Shown here: positions 1-6,118 of the stretch, piece by piece | How the letters are laid out: the number at the start of each line of letters is the position of its first letter | Position numbering within the stretch: position 1 is the stretch's first letter | Assembly: GCA_903920415.1 (NCBI GenBank) | Contig: CAIXMD010000222.1 | Coordinates: forward strand, 1 to 6,900 | Direction of reading: 5' to 3' | Length of the DNA: 6,900 nucleotides | Origin: an uncultured Desulfomonile sp. | GTDB lineage: Bacteria; Desulfobacterota; Desulfomonilia; Desulfomonilales; Desulfomonilaceae | The notes under the pieces: generated by a model | Seen by the model: only the letters and a program-made list of their open reading frames with translations | Told to the model about the DNA's origin: nothing | Database searches by the model: none | Position numbers and translations under genes: made by a program

Positions 1-485
1 GCATCAATTCCGTCTTTCCAGAAAAATTTTATGCGATCGAGAACCAAGGAATTCTCCACATCCACCAAACCACTCAGATGTTCAGAAATTCCTTTCACGA
101 CAAGGGAATCAAACCCCTTCATTGACGAGGCGGTGTACGCATACCCGCTGGCACTGGGCCACGAAGCGTCAGTGTCAGGATAAGGATTGATGAAATGGTT
201 GAAGGCGGTGAACATGTGAAATCCGAGTCCAGTAATATTGGTCTTTCCTCCGCCGGGAAGGGAGCGGAAAGTAAGGGCCAAGTCTCCGAATTTGTCGGTA
301 TGCAGTGACTCAAAACCAGCCAGACGTTCTACCGCAGTTTCATGCGGGGGGATGCTGTCGACCGGTTTATTTTCCCCGTAAGCGATCTCAAAAGTTTGCA
401 ATGCCGTTTTCTGCGCCTCATTTCCCTGTTTCTTGATGTAGGCAACTGCATCACAAACAACCCAGAAGTGCGATTTGCCCATCAT
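1..485 (-). CDS. Hypothetical protein, N-terminal 161 codons (cut by window edge)
   Basis: An open frame runs leftward from an ATG at 485 to the window edge without a stop. The start is well supported: AGGAGGG (500-494) lies 8 bases upstream. A second in-frame ATG follows directly at 482 but is too close to tell apart. The visible part has no signal peptide or membrane segment. It is rich in histidine and aromatic residues, including H6, H49, H62, H90 and H97, with a conserved-looking stretch GLGFHMFTAFNHFINP at residues 86-101. A soluble mostly helical enzyme is possible. The spaced histidines faintly recall zinc-dependent phospholipase C or S1/P1 nuclease proteins, but the spacing does not match convincingly and I do not assign that function. 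It lies downstream of, and in the same direction as, the small exported protein gene, but about 390 bases separate them, so it probably has its own promoter. Confidence 0.85.
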   Translation of the reverse strand, partial: MMGKSHFWVVCDAVAYIKKQGNEAQKTALQTFEIAYGENKPVDSIPPHETAVERLAGFESLHTDKFGDLALTFRSLPGGGKTNITGLGFHMFTAFNHFINPYPDTDASWPSASGYAYTASSMKGFDSLVVKGISEHLSGLVDVENSLVLDRIKFFWKDGID

Positions 486-621
486 CTTGGTTTCCCTCCT
501 AAGAAATAATTCCTAGACTTTCATTTCTTCATCGGCGCCATCAAAGTCTTCGCGCGAGGTCAAGCTGCGTCTTGTCAAGGTATCCAGTAGAAACAACTAG
601 TAGATGGACCTCATAGAAAAA

Positions 622-650
622 ACCATAAGGCAATTAAACGGAGAATTCAA
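622..650 (-). promoter_or_regulatory. Possible sigma-70 promoter for the leftward gene at 485
   Basis: On the minus strand, TTGAAT (650-645) and TATGGT (627-622) are separated by 17 bases, each matching four of six consensus positions. This would give a leader of about 130 bases before the ATG at 485. A TTGACA occurs closer, at about 575, but has no acceptable -10 box at 16-18 bases. This is a weak prediction from sequence alone. Confidence 0.25.
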
Positions 651-664
651 CTGATGGAGGGTTG

Positions 665-685
665 TATTGTCATAAAAGGACAATA
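665..685. repeat. Perfect 7-bp inverted repeat
   Basis: TATTGTC (665-671) and GACAATA (679-685) are exact reverse complements around a 7-base centre. There is no T-run positioned for a terminator on either strand. It lies just upstream of the possible promoter for the gene at 485, so an operator-like site or chance are both open. Confidence 0.4.
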
Positions 686-717
686 AAATCAGAAAAAAGT
701 TTCGGGAGGAGGCAGCA

Positions 718-758
718 GACAAGCTTTCAAAGCCTCAAAATGAGGCTTCAGGCTTGTC
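718..758. repeat. Two-part hairpin downstream of the small exported protein gene
   Basis: An inner stem of eight perfect pairs (AAGCCTCA 730-737 with TGAGGCTT 741-748, 3-base loop) is nested inside an outer stem of seven perfect pairs (GACAAGC 718-724 with GCTTGTC 752-758). An internal loop of 5 and 3 bases separates the stems. In the leftward direction it lies about 120 bases past the stop of the gene at 880-1173. It could stop or protect the 3' end of that transcript. The lack of an adjacent T-run argues against a standard intrinsic terminator; the nearest minus-strand T-run is roughly 20 bases further on. Confidence 0.55.
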
Positions 759-879
759 CTTAGCTACAGGAAATATGGTATTCCCTTACCCCGGAGAACT
801 CTTGCGTTGTTCAGTGGGACTCTCAAATATACGGTACAGTGGCAGCCTGCGTGCGTTTATATCTTCGCCGCGATCCGAA

Positions 880-1173
880 TTAGTAGCCAAAAGGCTTGCC
901 ATATGACCGTTTGACCTTGGCAATCGGCATTGGCGGCATCGGAAAACATGGCGGCGGCGGAGCAACTACTATTGGCACCACGAGAGGGGGTGGTGGTGGA
1001 AAGAGGGGTGTCGGGACGCAGCACGACGATAGAGGGACAATCGGTGGCCCACAGATCGGGATCTGAGGACAGCAATATGATGCCATACTGCCATAGGCAT
1101 GAGGGGTTAACGGGGTGAGCAACGCGGACAGTACCAGAAATCCTACAGTGCAAACTAGGAGTGGCCGTACCAT
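880..1173 (-). CDS. Small exported proline- and cysteine-rich protein
   Basis: This 97-residue protein has a typical Sec signal peptide: R3, a hydrophobic core at about residues 5-21 and a likely cut after AYG at residue 28. There is no lipobox. The predicted mature part of about 69 residues holds 22 prolines, including PPPPP at 59-63 and PPPP at 72-75. It has two CC pairs (34-35 and 51-52) plus C41 and C76, and a basic, glycine/tyrosine-bearing tail (KVKRSYGKPFGY). The start is firm: AAGGAG (1186-1181) sits 7 bases before the ATG and a strong promoter lies just upstream. The overlapping frame 857-1153 on the same strand lacks these signals. Runs of proline should need EF-P for efficient translation. 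The function is unknown; an extended periplasmic or surface protein, possibly disulfide-linked or metal-binding, is inference only. Confidence 0.72.
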   Translation of the reverse strand: MVRPLLVCTVGFLVLSALLTPLTPHAYGSMASYCCPQIPICGPPIVPLSSCCVPTPLFPPPPPLVVPIVVAPPPPCFPMPPMPIAKVKRSYGKPFGY

Positions 1174-1225
1174 CTCTCGACTCCTTAATAAATGATATCT
1201 ACTTGTTACAACACTTTACTGAAAT

Positions 1226-1274
1226 ATCTTATCATTTTAATTCGTAACTGTCAATAAAGTATTAATTATAATTA
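1226..1274 (-). promoter_or_regulatory. Strong sigma-70 promoter with AT-rich upstream tract
   Basis: A perfect -35 box TTGACA (1254-1249) is followed, after exactly 17 bases, by TAAGAT (1231-1226), which keeps the most conserved -10 positions. Transcription should begin near 1219, leaving a leader of about 45 bases before the ATG at 1173. Directly upstream of the -35 box, 1255-1274 is almost wholly A/T and includes the 12-base palindrome TAATTATAATTA (1263-1274), resembling an UP element. It drives the small exported protein gene independently of the lysC operon. Confidence 0.7.
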
Positions 1275-1352
1275 CGTGATGCCCATATTTACAGTCGGCA
1301 CTGCCTCTTTCTGAACCGGTAAGGTCGATCATTCCTGCAGGGGTCTCCCCAG

Positions 1353-2573
1353 TCACGTAGCCTTATCCAGTTCGAAGACATCGTGCAGGATCCGTACAGC
1401 GAGTTCGGCATACTTTTGTCGGATCACGCACGAAATCTTGATTTCTGAAGTGGAAATCATCTCTATATTTATGCCCTCTCTAGCGAGAGCAGAAAACATT
1501 TTCGCTGCGACCCCGGAGTATGATCTCATGCCGAGTCCTATAATTGATACCTTTGCGATGTCTTCACATCCGTTTATGTTTTCCGCTTGGAAATATTCTT
1601 CAATCCCCCTGCATATCTCCAAGCCTTTTCCCAAATCGACTTCAGGGATGGTGAAGCTGATGTCGGTTTTCCCTTCAGCGCTGCTATTTTGAATAATCAT
1701 GTCAACCACAACGTGGGAATCCGCCAGTGCTGAGAATATACGGGAGGCTACTCCCGGCTTGTCCTCTACCCCGGAAATGGTTATCTTTGCTTCTTTTGTA
1801 TTGCATGTAACGGCCCTGACCGACTCTTTTTCCATGTCTGAACTCTCCTCCGTGACCAGTGTGCCCTCATGATCGTTGAAGCTGGAACGAACTACCAGCG
1901 GCACCTTGTAACGCATCGCAAATTCCACTGCCCTGATATAGAGCACTTTGGCTCCCAGGGATGCCATCTCCAACATTTCTTCATAAGCGATCTTTCCTAT
2001 TTTTCTGGCTTTGCCTGTAATATGGGGATCCGTTGTATAAACTCCGTCCACATCTGTAAATATCTCGCACAAGTCTGCCTTCAGGGCGGCTGCCACAGCC
2101 ACAGCGGAGGTATCGGAGCCCCCTCGACCCAAGGTCGTGATGTTCCTCTTTCCGTCCACACCTTGAAAACCTGCTACAATAATGATTCGTCCTTCTGCCA
2201 GATCCCTCTCCATGGCTTCTTTAGGAACATCGTAGATCCTGGCCGCGCCGTACGCATCATCTGTCACGATAGGCACTTGCCAGCCGCAATATGTCACCGC
2301 TCTATAACCCATGGATTCGAGGGTGATCGCCAGTAGCGCAACAGTGACCTGTTCCCCGGTAGAGACCAATACATCAAGCTCTCTTTCGTTAGGAGCAGGT
2401 GTTATCTTCTTCGCCAAATTTATCAGCCTATCGGTCTCCCCGGCCATGGCAGACACTACCACTACCATGTCGTTTCCCTGTTCCTTGCGGGAAGCCACCC
2501 GGCGTGCCACGTTCGCAATACGCTCAAGGTCTCCTACCGAGGTGCCCCCGAATTTTTGAACTATTAACGGCAT
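1353..2573 (-). CDS. lysC: Aspartate kinase (aspartokinase), monofunctional, two ACT domains
   Basis: This enzyme phosphorylates L-aspartate to 4-phospho-L-aspartate, the first step towards lysine, threonine, methionine and diaminopimelate. The 406 residues match the usual length of the Bacillus/Corynebacterium-type monofunctional enzyme. The kinase domain (about 1-245) shows KFGGTS at 7-12, STGEQ at 71-75, GRGGSDTSA at 149-157 and TDVDGVYTTDP at 173-183. Two regulatory ACT domains follow (about 260-330 and 340-406), with the effector-site signatures QNSS (295-298) and STSEIKIS (374-381). Feedback control by lysine and/or threonine is therefore expected, but the effector cannot be told from the sequence. 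The ATG is one base past the tsaE stop, and its ribosome binding site GGAG lies within the last tsaE codons, so translation is probably coupled. An internal start at M247 is described separately. Confidence 0.97.
   Translation of the reverse strand: MPLIVQKFGGTSVGDLERIANVARRVASRKEQGNDMVVVVSAMAGETDRLINLAKKITPAPNERELDVLVSTGEQVTVALLAITLESMGYRAVTYCGWQVPIVTDDAYGAARIYDVPKEAMERDLAEGRIIIVAGFQGVDGKRNITTLGRGGSDTSAVAVAAALKADLCEIFTDVDGVYTTDPHITGKARKIGKIAYEEMLEMASLGAKVLYIRAVEFAMRYKVPLVVRSSFNDHEGTLVTEESSDMEKESVRAVTCNTKEAKITISGVEDKPGVASRIFSALADSHVVVDMIIQNSSAEGKTDISFTIPEVDLGKGLEICRGIEEYFQAENINGCEDIAKVSIIGLGMRSYSGVAAKMFSALAREGINIEMISTSEIKISCVIRQKYAELAVRILHDVFELDKAT
1833..1851 (-). promoter_or_regulatory. Internal ribosome binding site and in-frame ATG in lysC (beta-subunit start)
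   Basis: On the minus strand GGAGGAG (1851-1845) lies 9 bases before an in-frame ATG (1835-1833), which is M247 of LysC. Initiation there would give a 160-residue protein holding only the two ACT domains. Aspartokinases of Bacillus subtilis and Corynebacterium glutamicum are known to make their beta subunit from such an internal start at nearly the same place. The position between catalytic and regulatory domains makes chance less likely, but internal initiation here is inferred. Confidence 0.6.
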
Positions 2574-2574
2574 A

Positions 2575-3099
2575 TCACTGCTCCATCACAAAATTAGTCG
2601 CCCCTACGGATGGATTGCGACGTTCCCATTCATCAATTACACTGGGAAGTCTGGTCGCCCATGCACTTTTATCGGTCCATTCAAATACTACTTTCCTAAG
2701 ATCTTCCTCTTCCGTGTAATAGATAAAAACTCTAAGCGATTCGCCTCCGAGGTCAAGTATTTTTTCCGCCCACTCCACGATGAGAGCCCCACCCGACCCG
2801 AGAGGTTCCTCAAGTCCTATTTCATCTACTTGATTGGATTCTATTCTGTACAGGTCGGCGTGATAAACTGGGAACTCTCCTTCAAATCGATTGATCAGAG
2901 TGTAGGTAGGGCTTACCACCTCGTCAATTGCGACACGCGCAGCAATAGAGACTATCCCTTTCGCCAGCCGAGTCTTGCCGGACCCCAAATCGCCCTGAAG
3001 AAGCACGGCATCTCCAGGTCTAAGAATCTTCCCTATGGCTTGACCCAGAAGGATGGTTTCTGCTTCCGAGACGGTCACTGCTTCCCAGGAATTAAGCAT
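2575..3099 (-). CDS. tsaE: tRNA threonylcarbamoyladenosine biosynthesis ATPase TsaE (YjeE family)
   Basis: TsaE is the ATPase that works with TsaB and TsaD to form N6-threonylcarbamoyladenosine at A37 of ANN-decoding tRNAs in the cytoplasm. The 174-residue product has a Walker A loop GDLGSGKT at 36-43, the family's SPTYTLIN at 63-70, the HADLYRI motif with D82 at 80-86, and VEWAEKI with E109 and W110. I place the start at the ATG at 3099 because the Walker loop then falls at about residue 36, as in E. coli TsaE. An in-frame GTG at 3150 would add 17 residues with no family resemblance. Neither start has a clear ribosome binding site. The gene ends one base before lysC, an arrangement seen in Desulfobacterota genomes. 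Confidence 0.93.
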   Translation of the reverse strand: MLNSWEAVTVSEAETILLGQAIGKILRPGDAVLLQGDLGSGKTRLAKGIVSIAARVAIDEVVSPTYTLINRFEGEFPVYHADLYRIESNQVDEIGLEEPLGSGGALIVEWAEKILDLGGESLRVFIYYTEEEDLRKVVFEWTDKSAWATRLPSVIDEWERRNPSVGATNFVMEQ

Positions 3100-3288
3100 T
3101 GAGAAACCACAGCGTGAAATTGACTCAAACGGAACGTATTTGCAGAGCACAAGGACGGTGTTGAACTCCGATGCGAGTTTCGTGACACAATCAGAAAACG
3201 TACTAATAAATCTTCATTTCTGCAAGGACTTAGATTTTTCAAGATATATTTCTTGCTTGAATCAACTCAGGAATGAATTTCAGCAGTC

Positions 3289-3317
3289 TTGCGGATAGGA
3301 GCGGGAGTATATATAAG
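3289..3317 (+). promoter_or_regulatory. Possible promoter for the PP2C-STAS-kinase module
   Basis: TATAAG (3312-3317, five of six -10 positions) lies 17 bases after TTGCGG (3289-3294, which keeps only the TTG of the -35 box). The start of transcription would be near 3324, about 50 bases before the GTG start. A perfect 8-base palindrome GGTATACC (3329-3336) would lie at about +6 to +13. The weak -35 box would suit activation by a regulator, but this is a guess. Confidence 0.35.
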
Positions 3318-3374
3318 GATGCTTACCCGGTATACCAGAAGTATATGGGGCACTAATTCAGCGGAGAGCATGTA

Positions 3375-5093
3375 GTGAAAATAGCTACGCGCCTGATGTT
3401 ATCTTATTTGGTTATAATTCTGATGACAACTCTTGGAATGGTATTCTTGGCGGATAAGGTGCTCGACCGCCTCATGTCTGAGAACCTTGAAACGGCTTCG
3501 GAAGCAGTGAGCGCTGTTGCTAAAGCAGACAATGATCTTTCCGAGACGATTCTTACGCGATTTGGTGAGAAGCTTGTTGAGGCACAGGGGCATCAAGCTG
3601 CGGCACTTCTCTCATTGGAACTTTCGAAGCGGGACCTCCAAGATTATGGTGAACTTCGTAAGGATAAAGAACTTCGAAAGATAGCGGCACAGAACATTTA
3701 TACACCTGAAGGCGAAAATATCGCGGGCCATATTGACGTGTTTGACAACAAGGGGGTCGCAGTCTGGCATTTAAATAGTAGCGTGGAAGGCAGGAATTAC
3801 TCTGGATGGAAAGATGAATTTCCAGACATGTGGAAACTTGTCCAGCGTTCTTTTACAGAAGATAGGGTTCAAGGTTACTATACGTTTATAGATAGAAATC
3901 AAAAAGCTGCAAAAAAATTCATGGCCTTGATGCATGTACAGGGAACCCCTTTCGTGGTTTCTGCCGTGGTCGAAATAGACAAGTACTTTTTGCCTGTACA
4001 GGAGAAGATCAGGGACGCTGACAATAAGGCAGAGCAACAGGCCCGAGCATCGATTGTAAAGTCTACGGGTTCGACACTTGGCCATGCAAAAATCCTCAGC
4101 CTTGGAGGAAGCCTCATCCTTTTGGCGCTTACAGGATTTTTCGGATTCTGGTTCACCGGTTCCATTTCTCGGCCCATCATGGGGCTTCGTGACGCAGTTA
4201 AAAAGATTGGAGAGGGTGACTTCCAAGTGCAGGTATCAGAACGGGGACCCGAAGAAGTGAAACAATTGGCCCAGTCTTTCAATCTTCTTGGCCGGCAACT
4301 TACCCAGTACGTAAATAGACTTGCCGAGGAAACCGCAGCTAAACAGAGAATGGAGAGCGAACTTTCCATAGCTGCTGAAATACAGAGGAGTTTGCTGCCC
4401 ACCAGTTTTTCTCCGCCTGTGGGCGGTGACAGGTTGGAAATCTATGCCGTGATGGAGCCGGCTCGAAATGTGGGAGGCGATTTTTACGATTTCTTTTCTA
4501 TCGATGAAGAAAATATGTGTTTTGCCATCGGTGATGTTTGCGGGAAAGGAGTGCCTGCGGCCATTCTCATGGCTGTCACCAAGTCGCTCCTGGAAACGGC
4601 AGCCGGTGAGAATAGCAATCCTGGCCACGTCTTGGCTCGCGTGAACCGACGCCTGTCTCAGAATAACGAAAGTTGTGTATTCGTAACGATCTTTTGCTGT
4701 GTCCTCAATTTCAAAGAAGGAAAGTTCATTTATGCCAACGGCGGACACGATTCACCCCTTGTAATTGGACAGCAAGAAAGTATTGCTTTCTTAGATCACC
4801 CAGGTGGTCCCGCATTGGGCCTGTTCCAAGATGCGGTTTTCCCAACACAAGAATTCATCATGGAACCGGGAGATACGCTGTTGGCCTTTACAGACGGTGT
4901 CACTGAAGCGTTTGATAGGACGGGACGCTTCTTCGCCAAAGAAAACTTGATTAAACAAGCGCGCCGGCTCACGGATAGGTCAGTTCGAGATGTGGTTAAA
5001 GACCTGTTCAAAGAGGTTGTTTCCTTCTCTGACGGGATGTCTCAGGCGGACGACATTACAATACTGGCTTTTAGGCTCAACAAAAAAGTCTGA
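3375..5093 (+). CDS. Membrane sensor serine phosphatase: Cache-type sensor, HAMP, PP2C/SpoIIE domain (RsbU-like)
   Basis: The 572-residue protein has a transmembrane segment at about 7-26, a periplasmic region at about 27-238, a second transmembrane segment at about 239-262 and a HAMP domain at about 263-316. A coiled linker (SELSIAAEIQRSLLP, 328-342) leads into a C-terminal SpoIIE/RsbU-class PP2C domain. The metal-binding residues are intact: GGD with D369, GDVCGKG with D387, TDGVTE with D507, and ADDIT with D559 and D560. The periplasmic part resembles a Cache ligand-binding domain, especially residues 165-207 (GYY, a lysine-rich helix, VQGTPFVVSAVVEIDKYFLP). The predicted role is to dephosphorylate the STAS protein encoded 49 bases downstream when a ligand is sensed; the ligand is unknown. 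Start is GTG with GGAG (3363-3366) 8 bases upstream; an ATG-TAG pair overlaps it. Confidence 0.92.
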   Translation: MKIATRLMLSYLVIILMTTLGMVFLADKVLDRLMSENLETASEAVSAVAKADNDLSETILTRFGEKLVEAQGHQAAALLSLELSKRDLQDYGELRKDKELRKIAAQNIYTPEGENIAGHIDVFDNKGVAVWHLNSSVEGRNYSGWKDEFPDMWKLVQRSFTEDRVQGYYTFIDRNQKAAKKFMALMHVQGTPFVVSAVVEIDKYFLPVQEKIRDADNKAEQQARASIVKSTGSTLGHAKILSLGGSLILLALTGFFGFWFTGSISRPIMGLRDAVKKIGEGDFQVQVSERGPEEVKQLAQSFNLLGRQLTQYVNRLAEETAAKQRMESELSIAAEIQRSLLPTSFSPPVGGDRLEIYAVMEPARNVGGDFYDFFSIDEENMCFAIGDVCGKGVPAAILMAVTKSLLETAAGENSNPGHVLARVNRRLSQNNESCVFVTIFCCVLNFKEGKFIYANGGHDSPLVIGQQESIAFLDHPGGPALGLFQDAVFPTQEFIMEPGDTLLAFTDGVTEAFDRTGRFFAKENLIKQARRLTDRSVRDVVKDLFKEVVSFSDGMSQADDITILAFRLNKKV

Positions 5094-5142
5094 AGTTTTA
5101 ACTCTATAGAAGGACCCTGGATTATTTGGACGGAGGCAGATA

Positions 5143-5478
5143 ATGGAAATGAAAGTGGTTCGAGGGGACGCGAGGCTTACCCGGATTGCTCTTTCCGGAA
5201 TACTCGACCTCGAAGGAGAAAGCAAGATAGGCAATGAATTCAGGCATCTTGCAGACTCCAGCAAAACTCACTTCTTAGTCGATATGAGCCAGGTTTCGTA
5301 TTTAGCCTCGCTTGGAATTCGGCTGTTGTTCACAACCGCCAAATCTTTGGCCTCTTCAGGAAAGAAAATGATTGTCCTGAGTCCACAACCAATGGTCGAA
5401 GAAACATTGATGACTTCCGGCACTGCCAGGCTCATCCCCATAGCGCATGACGAGGATGAAGCATTACGGTTTCTTTGA
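5143..5478 (+). CDS. STAS-domain anti-sigma-factor antagonist (RsbV/SpoIIAA-like)
   Basis: This 111-residue protein is a single STAS domain of normal family length. It opens with the typical strand pattern around LSGILDLEGE (17-26) and carries DMSQVSYLASLGIRLL at 47-62. In this family the serine in that loop, here Ser56, is phosphorylated by an RsbW/SpoIIAB-type kinase and dephosphorylated by a PP2C phosphatase. The predicted partners are the genes on either side: the phosphatase 49 bases upstream and the kinase 159 bases downstream. The ATG is well supported by GGAGG (5132-5136), 6 bases upstream. The unphosphorylated form should bind the kinase and free its target. Which sigma factor or other target is released cannot be read from this window. 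Confidence 0.92.
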   Translation: MEMKVVRGDARLTRIALSGILDLEGESKIGNEFRHLADSSKTHFLVDMSQVSYLASLGIRLLFTTAKSLASSGKKMIVLSPQPMVEETLMTSGTARLIPIAHDEDEALRFL

Positions 5479-5637
5479 GCCCTGGCGGAAACTCTGCAGC
5501 CATAATGTCACATCCCTCAAGCTTGGCAATTAGTCAAATGCACCGCTTAGGCCATCCCCGCAGTGTTAAGGAAGTTTTCGAAGGATAAGGAAAACCTAAG
5601 ATTCTTCGGTGCGAATCGTGGCCACAAGAGGTTGTGA
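5479..5637 (+). other. 159-base gap between the STAS and kinase genes
   Basis: This gap holds no convincing gene or promoter. It has several short inverted repeats: CTTAGG (5546-5551) with CCTAAG (5595-5600), GTTTTC (5574-5579) with GAAAAC (5590-5595), and GATTC (5600-5604) with GAATC (5613-5617). The first two share one base and would compete slightly. They may form a leader structure ahead of the kinase gene, or be chance. The kinase ribosome binding site lies at the right end. Confidence 0.35.
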
Positions 5638-6054
5638 ATGAAGAACCAGTACACTACATTGATACGAAACAACGCCAATGATTTGATCAAATCGAGTAAG
5701 GAAGTTAACAATTTCTTGGAATCCCAATTGGTATCATCAAAGATTGTTTACACGGTGAACCTGGTACTCGAAGAAATACTTACGAACATTATCAAGTATG
5801 CTTTTGATGACAAAGGGGAGCACGACATACGAGTACTGTTAGTTTTAGAGGATACAGGGTTAATCATCGAGTTTGTGGACGATGGGCAGGAGTTCAATCC
5901 GCTGTCTGTGCCTCCGCCTCGAATGAAAGAATCCATCTTAGAGAGCACCGAGGGTGGTCTGGGACTTCATCTCGTTAGACAAGCGGTAGAATCGATAGAG
6001 TATCATCGAGATAAAGGAAGGAATGTTCTAAAAATGACCATCACTTACTCATAG
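5638..6054 (+). CDS. HATPase-fold serine kinase / anti-sigma factor (RsbW/SpoIIAB-like)
   Basis: The 138-residue product is a single GHKL ATPase domain of the length usual for RsbW and SpoIIAB. The N box EEILTNIIKYAF (45-56, with E46 and N50), the G1 box DDGQEFNP (81-88) and the G2 box EGGLGLHLV (105-113) are all present. There is no histidine-phosphotransfer domain, so it is not a two-component kinase. By family knowledge it phosphorylates the upstream STAS protein on Ser56 and, when free, binds a sigma factor or another target. The ATG follows AGAGG with 6 bases between. The larger gap before this gene suggests separate control of its dose. It may be co-transcribed with the heptosyltransferase gene that starts 64 bases later, which would be positional only. 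Confidence 0.92.
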   Translation: MKNQYTTLIRNNANDLIKSSKEVNNFLESQLVSSKIVYTVNLVLEEILTNIIKYAFDDKGEHDIRVLLVLEDTGLIIEFVDDGQEFNPLSVPPPRMKESILESTEGGLGLHLVRQAVESIEYHRDKGRNVLKMTITYS

Positions 6055-6118
6055 CAACGTATGAATAACGTTAGATATCGCGGCATTTTCAGAGACGAAA
6101 TTTCTTTCCAGGTAACAC

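Larger units (their letters stand above)
486..879. other. Gene-free intergenic stretch
   Basis: I find no credible coding frame on either strand and no tRNA or other recognisable RNA gene. The stretch holds the ribosome binding site of the gene at 485, a weak candidate promoter, a 7-bp inverted repeat and a compound 41-base hairpin. The rest shows no further structure that I can support. Confidence 0.6.

Noticed and set aside
570..575. A TTGACA box on the minus strand upstream of the gene at 485
   Set aside because: Nothing like a -10 box lies 16-18 bases downstream; the region there is GC-rich.
930..1118. A plus-strand frame of 62 residues
   Set aside because: It is the antisense of the proline-rich region, whose skewed composition keeps several frames open. 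It has no start signals of its own.
857..1153. A 98-residue minus-strand frame overlapping the small exported protein gene
   Set aside because: It has no ribosome binding site or signal peptide. The 880-1173 frame has both, plus a matching promoter.
1316..1352. A terminator for the lysC operon
   Set aside because: Only a 4-bp GGGG/CCCC stem follows the stop codon, with no T-run, so an intrinsic terminator is not supported.
1869..2336. A plus-strand 155-residue frame inside lysC
   Set aside because: It is antisense to a fully conserved aspartate kinase and its translation shows no recognisable domain.
3100..3150. A longer TsaE start at the GTG at 3150
   Set aside because: It would add 17 residues not typical of TsaE and has no ribosome binding site. 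The ATG at 3099 gives the usual N-terminal length.
4236..4748. A minus-strand 170-residue frame within the phosphatase gene
   Set aside because: It is antisense to the conserved HAMP-PP2C region. It has no domain and no start signals.
5505..5588. A 27-residue plus-strand frame in the gap before the kinase gene
   Set aside because: The ATG has no ribosome binding site, and the short peptide has no signal, membrane or domain feature.
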